From Streptomyces qaidamensis (GTDB lineage: Bacteria > Actinomycetota > Actinomycetes > Streptomycetales > Streptomycetaceae): 64,000 nucleotides of DNA. This document shows, one piece after another, positions 35,659-43,601 of the stretch. Every line of letters begins with the position of its first letter. The stretch's first letter is position 1. The position numbers and the translations under genes are program-made. The stretch is from contig NZ_CP015098.1 of the NCBI RefSeq assembly GCF_001611795.1, positions 4,650,001 to 4,714,000 on the forward strand, read 5' to 3'. The notes beneath the pieces are model-generated. The model made no database searches, had not been told where the DNA came from, and saw only the letters and a program-made list of their open reading frames with translations.

Positions 35659-35681
35659 GAACGGGCGGCGGCTCGGACGGC

Positions 35682-36173
35682 TCAGTCCTCCCGCTCCTTC
35701 TCCGCCAGGTGGATCACGCACACGGCCACCGCGATCAGCAGCGCCGGATCCGCGTCCTCGCGGACGACGTCCACGCCGTAGGTGTCCCGTACGGTCAGCC
35801 GGCGCCGGGAGATCACCGCCAGCAGCTCACCGTCGTACTCGACGGCGAACTCCCGGTCGAGGATCTTGCCGCTGACGTCCAGCTCGTTGCCGTCGGCGAG
35901 GGACACCCGGTAGTGGTTGCGCAGCAGGGACAGCCGTTTCCTGCGGATCGTGGCCAGCGGCTCCCCGCTCCGCTGGAGCACCATGGTGTCGCGCAGGGCG
36001 AGCATCTTCTGGTGGATGTCGACGAGGACGCGCCCCTGGGTGTCCTTCAGCTCCCAGGTGTCCCGCAGCCGCAGGGCCTTGCCGTCGACGAGGAAGACCT
36101 TGCCGCCGTGGTCGTCCTCGATCCAGTAGTCGTCACCGAAGCCGAGGAGCCGGTCGTACACGAGGAATCTCAT
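35682..36173 (-). CDS. LURP-one-related (tubby-like fold) protein
   Basis: A 163-residue protein rich in beta strands, with repeated charged hairpins (LRLRDTWELKD, LALRDTMVLQ, LTVRDTYGVDV). This matches the LURP-one/DUF567 family, which has a tubby-like barrel and may bind phospholipids. The C-terminal helix LLIAVAVCVIHLAEKE is hydrophobic. Its ATG overlaps the stop of the GlxA-type regulator (ATGA), so the two are co-transcribed from the regulator's side. Molecular function is unknown. Confidence 0.82.
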   Translation of the reverse strand: MRFLVYDRLLGFGDDYWIEDDHGGKVFLVDGKALRLRDTWELKDTQGRVLVDIHQKMLALRDTMVLQRSGEPLATIRRKRLSLLRNHYRVSLADGNELDVSGKILDREFAVEYDGELLAVISRRRLTVRDTYGVDVVREDADPALLIAVAVCVIHLAEKERED

Positions 36174-37168
36174 GACACCAGGGCTTCCCCGCCGCCGCTT
36201 CCGAAACGCCGCCTGTAGGCCGACGGGCTGAGCCCGGTCGCCTGCCGCAGCCGCGCCCGCAGGTTGGCGGCGGTACCGAGCCCGCTCCTTGCGGCCACCA
36301 CGTCCAGCCGCTCCTCGCCCCGCTCGATGAGCCGACAGGCCAGCGTCACGCGCTCCGAGGTCAGCCAGGCCAGCGGCGTCGTTCCCAGCTGGGTGCGGAA
36401 GCGGCGGTGCAGCGTGGCGGGGCTGACACGGGCGCGTGCGGCCAGATCCGCCACCGACAGGGGCTCACCCAGCCGCTCCTGCGCCCACGCCAGCAGCGGG
36501 GCCAGCGACTCGTCCCGCACCTTGGGGACCGGCCGCTCCACGAACTGCCGCTGCCCGCCGTCGCGGTGCGCGGCGAACACGAGCCGGCGGGAGACGTGGT
36601 TGGCGATCTCGGCACCGTGGTCACGCCGCCAGATGTACAGCCCGAGGTCGAGCGCGGCCGCGCTGCCGGCGGCGGTGAGGAGGCCGCCCTCGTCGACGAA
36701 CAGCACGTCCGGCTCCAGCAGCACCTTCGGGTGCAGCCGTCGGAAGGAGTCCGCCCAGCGCCAGTGGGTCGCGGCCCGCCGCCCGTCCAGCAGCCCGGCC
36801 TCGGCGAGGGCGAAGGTGCCGGTGCAGAAGCTCATGACCCGCGCGCCGCGCGCGTGTGTGCGCCGGATGGCGTCGAGGACGTCGGGGCCGCGCGGTACGA
36901 CGTTGTCGGGCCGGCCCGGCACGACCAGCGTGTCCGCCTCCGCCACGGCGTCCAGGCCCCGGATGCCGGTGAGCGTGAAGAAGCCGTGGTTCATCCGGAT
37001 CTCCGGCGCGGGCGCGCACAGCGTCACCTCGTACAGCGGCCCCGGCAGGTCCAGTTCGGGCCGCGGCAGCCCGAACAGCTCGGTGGCCACCCCGACCTCG
37101 AAGGGGTTGGTGCCCTCGTCGACGATCACGGCGACCCGGTGCGGGCGCTGCGAGGATCCTTGCGGCAT
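36170..37168 (-). CDS. GlxA-family AraC-type transcriptional regulator
   Basis: A 332-residue regulator. Residues about 8-185 form a DJ-1/PfpI-like domain with MSFCTGTFALAEAGLLDGR (nucleophile-elbow region). The C-terminal AraC HTH spans about 225-320 (LSVADLAARARVSPATLHRRF and LDVVAARSGLGTAANLRARL). AGGA lies just before the ATG. It diverges from the cupin gene across about 50 bp, making the cupin a likely target together with the co-transcribed LURP-like gene. The effector is unknown. Confidence 0.92.
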   Translation of the reverse strand: MPQGSSQRPHRVAVIVDEGTNPFEVGVATELFGLPRPELDLPGPLYEVTLCAPAPEIRMNHGFFTLTGIRGLDAVAEADTLVVPGRPDNVVPRGPDVLDAIRRTHARGARVMSFCTGTFALAEAGLLDGRRAATHWRWADSFRRLHPKVLLEPDVLFVDEGGLLTAAGSAAALDLGLYIWRRDHGAEIANHVSRRLVFAAHRDGGQRQFVERPVPKVRDESLAPLLAWAQERLGEPLSVADLAARARVSPATLHRRFRTQLGTTPLAWLTSERVTLACRLIERGEERLDVVAARSGLGTAANLRARLRQATGLSPSAYRRRFGSGGGEALVS

Positions 37169-37220
37169 GTGCGATTCCTAGCACTCGCACGACGTCCACG
37201 GCACCCCGCATGATCCCCTC

Positions 37221-37616
37221 ATGACCCAGGAACCCGTCTCCCTCGCCCAGGCCCTGGCTTCCTTCACCGACTGCTGGAGTCCCCGCATCGTCACCGCCGT
37301 CAACGACTACGACGTGCGCATCGCCAAGGTGGAGGGCGAACACGTCTGGCACGTCCACGACCACACCGACGAGTTCTTCCTCGTCCTCGACGGGGAACTC
37401 CACATCGCCCTGCGCGAGCCGGACGGCGAACGGACGGTGGTCCTGCCGCGCGGCAGCGTCTTCACGGTGCCGCGCGGCACGGAACACAAGCCGTCCGCCT
37501 CCGTCCCCACGGCGATCCTCATGTTCGAACCCACCGGTACGGTGACGGTCGGCGACCGCCACGATGACGTCCCGGAGCATGTGGACGTCACCACGGGACG
37601 GTCCTACACCCCGTAG
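37221..37616 (+). CDS. cupin domain protein
   Basis: A 131-residue single-domain cupin. Motif 1 reads HVWHVHDHTDEFFLVLDGEL, with the His-His-Glu metal ligands. Motif 2 reads VFTVPRGTEHKPSA with the final His. The protein is predicted to be a soluble metal-binding beta-barrel, an enzyme or small-molecule sensor. It diverges from the GlxA-type regulator. Its last 13 nt overlap the tail of the convergent DUF6458 gene. Confidence 0.9.
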   Translation: MTQEPVSLAQALASFTDCWSPRIVTAVNDYDVRIAKVEGEHVWHVHDHTDEFFLVLDGELHIALREPDGERTVVLPRGSVFTVPRGTEHKPSASVPTAILMFEPTGTVTVGDRHDDVPEHVDVTTGRSYTP

Positions 37617-37858
37617 CCGTCGCTGTAGCCGTCGCGACGGTGGTGGTGCACCGCCGGGTCCTCGACCACCTGTGTCGTGGGGGGCACCACCACGCGTCGG
37701 CGCCTGGCGATGCTGCTGAACGTGGTGACGCCGATCAGTCCGACGATCATCAGAATGATGCCGACCAGGTCGAGGTTGACCCCCTGCATGTCCCAGTCGG
37801 TCGCGAACGTGAGGATGGCTCCCACGGCGATGAGGATGATGCATCCGCCGAGGCCCAT
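37604..37858 (-). CDS. DUF6458 small membrane protein
   Basis: An 84-residue protein of two transmembrane helices: MGLGGCIILIAVGAILTFA, then LDLVGIILMIVGLIGVTTF, followed by a basic RRRR stop-transfer and a His/Tyr-rich cytoplasmic tail. It is the common actinobacterial DUF6458 family, of unknown function. The start is ATG 37858, because upstream codons are not conserved-looking. It overlaps the cupin gene tail to tail. Confidence 0.85.
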   Translation of the reverse strand: MGLGGCIILIAVGAILTFATDWDMQGVNLDLVGIILMIVGLIGVTTFSSIARRRRVVVPPTTQVVEDPAVHHHRRDGYSDGYGV

Positions 37859-37946
37859 GTGTGTCGCCTCCCTGTACGGTCCGGTCGTTCCGGTCCCGGA
37901 ACACCGGGTACCCCCGGGGCGAACACCCATGCGGTGACGGCTGGTT

Positions 37947-39263
37947 CTACCTCTCCAGGAACGCCGTCAGGGCGCCCGCGAGGAGGAACGGGTCGTCGGC
38001 GCCGCACAGTTCGCGCACGCTGTGCATCGACAGGATGGCCACCCCGATGTCGACCGTCTTGATGCCGTGCCGCGCGGCGGTGATCGGGCCGATCGTGGTG
38101 CCGCAGGGCATGGAGTTGTTGGAGACGAACGACTGGAAAGGCACGTCGGCGGCCTCGCAGGCCGCCGTGAACTCCGCGCGGCCCGAACCGTCCGTGGCGT
38201 AGCGGTTGTTGACGTTGACCTTGAGGATCGGGCCGCCGTTGACGCGCGGGTGGTGCGTCGGGTCGTGCCGCTCCGCGTAGTTGGGGTGCACGGCGTGGCC
38301 GGTGTCGGAGGACAGGCAGACCGTGCCGGCGAAGGCGCGGGCCCGGTCCTCGTAGGAGCCGCCGCGGGCGAAGACCGAGCGTTCCAGCACGGTGCCGAGG
38401 AGCGGCCCGTCCGCGCCGGTGTCCGACTGGGAGCCGTTCTCCTCGTGGTCGAAGGCGGCCAGGACCGGGATGGACGCCGGGTTTCCGGAGGCCGCGGCCA
38501 TCAGGGCCGCCGTGCCGGCGTGCACCGAGAGCAGGTTGTCCATGCGCGGGCCGGCCAGCAGTTCGTGGTCGCGGCCCAGGTAGGCGGGCGGTTCCACGGA
38601 GTGTGTCATCAGGTCCCAGCCGGTGACCTCGCCCGCGGGGATGCCGGCCGTCTCCTCGAGGAAGGCGATCAGGTCGCCGTCGCGCACGTCGCGACCGAGG
38701 CCCCAGACCGGCTGCATGTGCCGCTGCTTGTCGAGCTTGAGGCCGTCGGCCGTGACCGACCGGTCCAGGTGGATGGCGAGCTGGGGCACGCGCAGCAGCG
38801 GCCGGTCCACGTTGACCAGACGCGTCGAGCCGTCGCGCAGGGTCAGCCGGCCCGCGATGCCCAGGTCGCGGTCGAGCCAGGAGTTGAGCAGCGGACCGCC
38901 GTAGATCTCCACGGCCACCTGGCGCCAGCCGTGCGCCCCGCTGTCGGGGAGCGGCTTGACGCGCAGGTTGGGGGAGTCGGTGTGGGCGCCGACGATCCGG
39001 AACGGCGTGTGGGGCGCCGCGCCCTCCGGCACGTACCAGGCGACGATCGCACCACCGCGCAGCACGTACCTGCCACCGCTCCCAGCGGCGGAAGCCGCTG
39101 ATGCCACCGCGTCCCAGGCGTCCGTCTCGGCGACCTGCCTGAAGCCGGCCTTCTCCAGTCGCTCGGCGGCCGTGGCCACGGCGTGGTACGGCGTGGGGCT
39201 CGCCGCCAGGAAGGTCATGAGGTCGTCGGTGTGGCCGCGGTCGAAGCGGGCTGGTTCGGTCAT
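37947..39263 (-). CDS. M18 family aminopeptidase
   Basis: A 438-residue aspartyl-aminopeptidase-type metalloprotease that removes N-terminal residues in the cytoplasm. Zinc-site segments are visible: VGAHTDSPNLRVKP (first His and bridging Asp), DHEENGSQSDTGADG (Glu-Glu pair), SSDTGHAVHPNY and the C-terminal HSVRELCGADD. Length is normal for the family. The N-terminus begins MTEPARFDRGHTDDLMTFL. It is a stand-alone minus-strand gene downstream of the acyl-CoA dehydrogenase terminator. Confidence 0.94.
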   Translation of the reverse strand: MTEPARFDRGHTDDLMTFLAASPTPYHAVATAAERLEKAGFRQVAETDAWDAVASAASAAGSGGRYVLRGGAIVAWYVPEGAAPHTPFRIVGAHTDSPNLRVKPLPDSGAHGWRQVAVEIYGGPLLNSWLDRDLGIAGRLTLRDGSTRLVNVDRPLLRVPQLAIHLDRSVTADGLKLDKQRHMQPVWGLGRDVRDGDLIAFLEETAGIPAGEVTGWDLMTHSVEPPAYLGRDHELLAGPRMDNLLSVHAGTAALMAAASGNPASIPVLAAFDHEENGSQSDTGADGPLLGTVLERSVFARGGSYEDRARAFAGTVCLSSDTGHAVHPNYAERHDPTHHPRVNGGPILKVNVNNRYATDGSGRAEFTAACEAADVPFQSFVSNNSMPCGTTIGPITAARHGIKTVDIGVAILSMHSVRELCGADDPFLLAGALTAFLER

Positions 39264-39283
39264 GGAGACACCTTAACGACGGG

Positions 39284-39320
39284 CGAGGGCCCGTTCCCGG
39301 CGTAGGGGAACAGGCCCTCG
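39284..39320 (-). terminator. hairpin terminator of the acyl-CoA dehydrogenase gene
   Basis: CGAGGGCC/GGCCCTCG outer and GTTCCC/GGGAAC inner stems, with one C-A mismatch, lie directly beyond the acyl-CoA dehydrogenase stop and before the aminopeptidase start. Confidence 0.82.
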
Positions 39321-39339
39321 GACAGCGGACGTGAGAGAT

Positions 39340-41166
39340 CTAGAACGCGGCCTCGTCCAGCTCCATCAGGTCCAGCTCGACACCCTCGGCGACCTTACGG
39401 GCCAGGGTGACGCCCGGCAGGACGTTGGCGGCGAAGAACTTCGCGGCGGCGATCTTGCCGGTGTAGAAGGCCACATCCTTGGCAGACGCGGTCTGAAGCT
39501 TCTCGGCGGCGACCGCGGCGCCCTTGAGCAGCAGGTATCCGACGACGACGTCACCGGAGGCCATCAGCAGGCGGGTGGTGTTCAGGCCCACCTTGTAGAT
39601 GTTCTTGACGTCCTGCTCGGTGGCGGCGAGGTCGGTGAGCATCAGGCCGACGATGGCCTCCAGCTCGACCGCGGCCTTGGCGAGGTGCTCACGGGCCGCA
39701 CCGAGCTCCTCGCCGCCCTCACCGAGCGCCAGGAACTTCTTGATGTCCTCGGCGAGGGAGTTCAGCGCGGCGCCCTGGTTGCGGACGATCTTCCGGAAGA
39801 AGAAGTCCTGGCCCTGGATCGCCGTGGTGCCCTCGTAGAGGGTGTCGATCTTGGAGTCCCGGATGTACTGCTCGATCGGGTACTCCTGCAGGAAGCCGGA
39901 GCCGCCGAAGGTCTGGAGCGACTGGGCGAGCTGCTCGTAGCCCTTCTCGGAGCCGTAGCCCTTGACGATGGGCAGGAGCAGGTCGTTCAGGGCCTCCAGG
40001 GCGGAGACGTCCTCGCCCGCGGCTTCCTTGATCTGGATCTCGTCCTGGACGGAGGCCGTGTAGAGCACCAGGGCGCGCATGCCCTCCGCGTACGCCTTCT
40101 GCGTCATCAGCGAGCGGCGCACGTCGGGGTGGTGGGTGACGGTGACCTTGGGCGCGGTCTTGTCCATGAAGTTCGCCAGGTCGGGGCCCTGGACGCGCTC
40201 CTTGGCGTACTCCAGCGCGTTCAGGTAGCCCGTGGACAGCGTGGAGATCGCCTTCGTGCCGACCATCATGCGGGCGAACTCGATGATGCGGAACATCTGG
40301 CGGATGCCGTCGTGCTTGTCGCCGATCAGCCAGCCCTTGGCGGGGTGCTGGTCGCCGAAGGTCATCTCGCAGGTGTTGGAGGCCTTCAGGCCCATCTTGT
40401 GCTCGACGTTCGTGGCGTAGACGCCGTTGCGCTCGCCCAGCTCGCCGGTCTCGAAGTCGAAGAGGTACTTCGGGACGAGGAAGAGGGACAGACCCTTGGT
40501 GCCGGGGCCGGCGCCCTCGGGGCGGGCCAGCACGTAGTGGAGGATGTTCTCCGACATGTCGTGCTCACCGGACGTGATGAAGCGCTTCACGCCCTCGATG
40601 TGCCAGGAGCCGTCCTCCTGCTGCACGGCCTTGGTGCGGCCGGCGCCCACGTCGGAGCCCGCGTCGGGCTCGGTGAGCACCATGGTGGAGCCCCACTGCT
40701 TCTCCGTGGCGACCTTGGCTATGTGCTTCTGGACCTCGTTGCCCTCCTCGAAGAGGATGCCGGCGAACGCCGGGCCCGAGGAGTACATCCACACGGCCGG
40801 GTTGGCGCCCAGGATCAGCTCGGCGTAGGCCCAGATCAGGGAGCGGGGCGAGGTGGTGCCGCCGATCTCCTCGGGGAGGCCCAGGCGCCAGTACTCGGAG
40901 TCCATGAAGGCCTGGTAGCTCTTCTTGAAGGACGCGGGGACCGGCGCGGTGTTGGTCTCCGGGTCGAAGACCGGCGGGTTGCGGTCGGCGTCGATGAAGG
41001 ATGCCGCCAGATCGTTCTCCGAGAGGCGGGTCATCTCCTCCAGGATGCTCTTCGCGGTCTCGACGTCCATCTCCTCGAACGGACCGGTGCCGTACACCTT
41101 GTCGCGCCCGAGTACCTCGAAGAGGTTGAACTCGATGTCGCGGAGATTCGACTTGTAGTGCCCCAT
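39340..41166 (-). CDS. acyl-CoA dehydrogenase with C-terminal extension (FadE type)
   Basis: A 608-residue FAD-dependent acyl-CoA dehydrogenase for fatty-acid beta-oxidation. The FAD/substrate-binding segment MVLTEPDAGSDVG, then FITSGEHDMSEN, and the catalytic-base region near KGYGSEKGYEQLAQSLQTFGG mark the family. It exceeds the usual ~390 residues because of an N-terminal segment (YKSNLRDIEFNLFEVLGRD) and a C-terminal helical domain (from about 480), as in mycobacterial FadE5-like enzymes. GGGAG precedes the ATG. It is monocistronic. Confidence 0.93.
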   Translation of the reverse strand: MGHYKSNLRDIEFNLFEVLGRDKVYGTGPFEEMDVETAKSILEEMTRLSENDLAASFIDADRNPPVFDPETNTAPVPASFKKSYQAFMDSEYWRLGLPEEIGGTTSPRSLIWAYAELILGANPAVWMYSSGPAFAGILFEEGNEVQKHIAKVATEKQWGSTMVLTEPDAGSDVGAGRTKAVQQEDGSWHIEGVKRFITSGEHDMSENILHYVLARPEGAGPGTKGLSLFLVPKYLFDFETGELGERNGVYATNVEHKMGLKASNTCEMTFGDQHPAKGWLIGDKHDGIRQMFRIIEFARMMVGTKAISTLSTGYLNALEYAKERVQGPDLANFMDKTAPKVTVTHHPDVRRSLMTQKAYAEGMRALVLYTASVQDEIQIKEAAGEDVSALEALNDLLLPIVKGYGSEKGYEQLAQSLQTFGGSGFLQEYPIEQYIRDSKIDTLYEGTTAIQGQDFFFRKIVRNQGAALNSLAEDIKKFLALGEGGEELGAAREHLAKAAVELEAIVGLMLTDLAATEQDVKNIYKVGLNTTRLLMASGDVVVGYLLLKGAAVAAEKLQTASAKDVAFYTGKIAAAKFFAANVLPGVTLARKVAEGVELDLMELDEAAF

Positions 41167-41300
41167 GGCGACGGCTCCCGGCTCCGTAGAGAGATCGGCG
41201 AGGCACTGGATCCTCGCGCTAGTTCACGTACCAACAAGTAGCTACGATGATGCTACCCGTCAGTAATAAGGCGCAACCCCATCCGGTCATCTGTGACAGG

Positions 41301-42119
41301 TCACACCGGAACGGTCAAGGTCGCGGTGTAGCCGTCGCCCGCACTGCCCTTCATCGCCGCCAGCTGCCGCTCGTGGCCGTCGCTGAAGATGCCGTCGTCC
41401 TCCAGGGAGAGACTGCTCAGGTTCCGCACGCTGGCGTCGTAGCCGTCCGTGGCGTACACCGTGTCGCAGACGTCCTTCGGGAAGGCGAGCTGCGAGGTGT
41501 TCGTGATCGACGTGGCGGCGGTGGCGTCGGCCAGAGAGCCGTAGACCTCGAAGTGGACGTGCGGCCAGCGGCCCGGGTAGCAGCCGGGGAAGACGCTCGT
41601 GAACGTGACCTGGCCCTTCTCGTCCGTCTCCTGGACGCCCCGCAGGTAGTTCTCCTCGGTGACGCCGTCGGAGTACAGGGAGTAGGCGCCCTCCCGGTCG
41701 CAGTGCCACACGTAGACGGCGGCGCCCTTCTTCGGCGTGCCGCAGCCGGAGGCGGCGTCGACCACCGTCAGCGTGATCGTCAGGGGCACGCCCTCGGCGG
41801 TGCCGCCCGCGGAGTCGCCGAAGCTCTTGGTGATGTCGCTGCGGACGACACCGCTCTCCTTCAGGACGTTCACGCCGTTGGAGCCGTCACCGGGGAAGGG
41901 TCCGGCCGTCTCCTCGGGGATCTCCGCGCACGCGGCGGACGACGAGGACGCCGAGGACGCCGAGGACGTCGGCGTCTTCTCCTCTGTCGTGCAGCCCATC
42001 AGCGGGATCAGGCTCGCGCCGGCCATCAGCCGGATCATCCGGCGGCGGGCGAGGACGGGAAGGTCGTAGGAGAGGCCTCTGTCGTGCTCGTGCGGGCCCT
42101 CGTCATGGCGTTCGTTCAT
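41301..42119 (-). CDS. Tat-exported intradiol dioxygenase-like lipoprotein
   Basis: A 272-residue protein with an Arg-rich Tat-like signal (LARRRMIRLMAGASLIPLMG) and lipobox LMGC, so it is probably a membrane-anchored lipoprotein. The mature part resembles intradiol ring-cleavage dioxygenases: ETAGPFPGDGSN, then VYVWHCDREGAYSLYS, GQVTFTSVFPGCYPGRWPHV and HFEVYGSL, supplying Tyr/His-type iron ligands. Extracellular substrates are unknown. The 41167-41300 gap upstream of acyl-CoA dehydrogenase holds that gene's promoter. Confidence 0.88.
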   Translation of the reverse strand: MNERHDEGPHEHDRGLSYDLPVLARRRMIRLMAGASLIPLMGCTTEEKTPTSSASSASSSSAACAEIPEETAGPFPGDGSNGVNVLKESGVVRSDITKSFGDSAGGTAEGVPLTITLTVVDAASGCGTPKKGAAVYVWHCDREGAYSLYSDGVTEENYLRGVQETDEKGQVTFTSVFPGCYPGRWPHVHFEVYGSLADATAATSITNTSQLAFPKDVCDTVYATDGYDASVRNLSSLSLEDDGIFSDGHERQLAAMKGSAGDGYTATLTVPV

Positions 42120-42171
42120 GGCTCCGACGCTATGAGCCGTGGCTGTGCCGATCCATAGCGGCGACTGTCAG

Positions 42172-42193
42172 GTCGCTGTCGAGTCGCTGTCGA
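42172..42193. repeat. 11-bp direct duplication in a divergent promoter region
   Basis: GTCGCTGTCGA occurs twice head to tail (42172-42182, 42183-42193), with a partial third copy following. It lies between the dioxygenase and the SseB-like gene. It could be a regulatory iteron or simple slippage. Confidence 0.55.
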
Positions 42194-42251
42194 TTCGCCA
42201 TCGCTGCCGTACCGCACCGCCCGGCCGGTCGCTCTCGGTACGCTTGCGCCC

Positions 42252-42719
42252 ATGTACGGCTACGACCAGACAGCGGGCCCGCAAGGGCAGTACGCCCCTC
42301 CGCAGCAGCCGATGTCCGGCGGGTACGGACAGCAGCCGCCGCTGTACCCCGAGCCGTCCCCGCCCTCCCTCACGGACGCGGTGCGCGCCTTCACCACCGG
42401 GCAGATGGCCGCCGAGGACTTCCAGCAGGTCTTCGCGACGTCGAAGGTCTACTGCCCGCGCGGCGACAACCCCGGCTTCCTCGCCCTGCACAACACCCAG
42501 CAGCCGGTGATCCCGATGTTCAGCACGCTCAAGGAGCTGCGCCGGTACGCGGGCAAGGAGTCCAAGTACTTCGTGATCACCGGCGCCGAGGTGCTGGACC
42601 TGCTGCCGACCGGCTACGGCTTCGTCCTCGACATGGAGGGCGAGCACCGCATGGTGTTCGATGCGAAGGCCGTGGAGCAGATGGTCGAGTTCGCGATGCG
42701 CCGGATGTACGGCGGCTGA
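42252..42719 (+). CDS. SseB family protein
   Basis: A 155-residue protein with a Gln/Pro/Tyr-rich disordered N-terminus (~35 residues) and an SseB-type domain: VRAFTTGQMAAEDFQQVF, then VIPMFSTLKELRRYAG and LLPTGYGFVLDMEGEHRMVF. SseB here names a domain. In Streptomyces such proteins are cytoplasmic and of unknown role, with no link to type III secretion. The start is ATG 42252. It is convergent with the TetR gene. Confidence 0.85.
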   Translation: MYGYDQTAGPQGQYAPPQQPMSGGYGQQPPLYPEPSPPSLTDAVRAFTTGQMAAEDFQQVFATSKVYCPRGDNPGFLALHNTQQPVIPMFSTLKELRRYAGKESKYFVITGAEVLDLLPTGYGFVLDMEGEHRMVFDAKAVEQMVEFAMRRMYGG

Positions 42720-42732
42720 GACCCGGTAGTAG

Positions 42733-43464
42733 TCACTTCGGCAGGCGCAGCGACAGGCCGTCCAGGACGACATCGAGGCCGTAGGCGAACTTGTCGTCGC
42801 GCAGTTTCGCGGGGTCGGAGGCCTGCGCGGAGGTCTCGGGCCCGGCGGCCGCCAGGTGGTCGTAGCCGGCCGAGACCTGCTGGGCGGCGGGCAGCAGCCG
42901 GGCGACGAACTCCGACTCGCTCTCGCCGGAGCGCGCCACCGTGGTGAGCCATGCGGCCTCGGTCGTGCTCATGCCGATGACGTACGAGAAGACGGCGTCG
43001 ATCGCCCGGCTCGGCTCCGGGAATCCCGCAGCGGTGAACAGGGCCGCCAGCCGCTCCGAGAAGCTCATGTAGTTCGGCCCCAGGTAGGCGAGCCCGGCCT
43101 GCCCCAGGACGAGGGTCAGCCAGGGGTGCCGTAGCGCCGTCGTGCGGAAGGATCCGGCCGCCTCGGTCACCGCCGCGCGCCAGTCGGGGCTGTCGGCCGG
43201 CGGGACGTGGATCTCGGCGGCGACCTCGTCCACCGCGAGCTCCATCAGCTCGTCCTTCGTGGCGACATGCCGGTACAGCGAGGTCGCGCCGGCGTTCAGC
43301 CGGGCGCCGAGCTTGCGCATACTGAGCGCCTCGATGCCCTCGGCGTCGAGCATGGCGATCGCCTCGCGGACGATCGCGTCCCGGCTGAGCGCGGGCTGGT
43401 CGGTGCGGCGCTGCTCGCGGGTCCAGACGGACGGGATGGGGTTCTTGTCCTTCGTCCTGCTCAT
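42733..43464 (-). CDS. TetR family regulator of the adjacent MFS exporter
   Basis: A 243-residue TetR protein with an N-terminal HTH (IEALSMRKLGARLNAGATSLYRHV without a break) and a C-terminal TetR_C-type domain (WRAAVTEAAGSFRTTALRHPW). ATG 43464 has AGGAGG about 7 nt upstream. It diverges from a DHA2-family exporter across 137 bp full of repeated ACAGTGTGCGC half-sites, so it almost certainly represses both genes and is released by a transported compound. Confidence 0.92.
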   Translation of the reverse strand: MSRTKDKNPIPSVWTREQRRTDQPALSRDAIVREAIAMLDAEGIEALSMRKLGARLNAGATSLYRHVATKDELMELAVDEVAAEIHVPPADSPDWRAAVTEAAGSFRTTALRHPWLTLVLGQAGLAYLGPNYMSFSERLAALFTAAGFPEPSRAIDAVFSYVIGMSTTEAAWLTTVARSGESESEFVARLLPAAQQVSAGYDHLAAAGPETSAQASDPAKLRDDKFAYGLDVVLDGLSLRLPK

Positions 43465-43496
43465 CGGGGTCCTCCTGGTGAAACCTCTCCGTGCGA

Positions 43497-43566
43497 ACAG
43501 TGTGCGCAACCAGCGTACAGAACTCAAGTATTGCGCACACTGTTCCGCGATGCGTACAGTGTGCGC
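43497..43566. promoter_or_regulatory. TetR operators in the TetR-MFS divergent region
   Basis: A perfect inverted repeat has arms GCGCACACTGT (43533-43543) and ACAGTGTGCGC (43556-43566) around 12 bp. A third copy of ACAGTGTGCGC is at 43497-43507. Arm length and position fit binding of TetR dimers and control of both divergent genes. Confidence 0.8.
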
Positions 43567-43601
43567 ATCGAAGGAACGGTGTTCGCGGGAGGGGAACGGA
43601 A

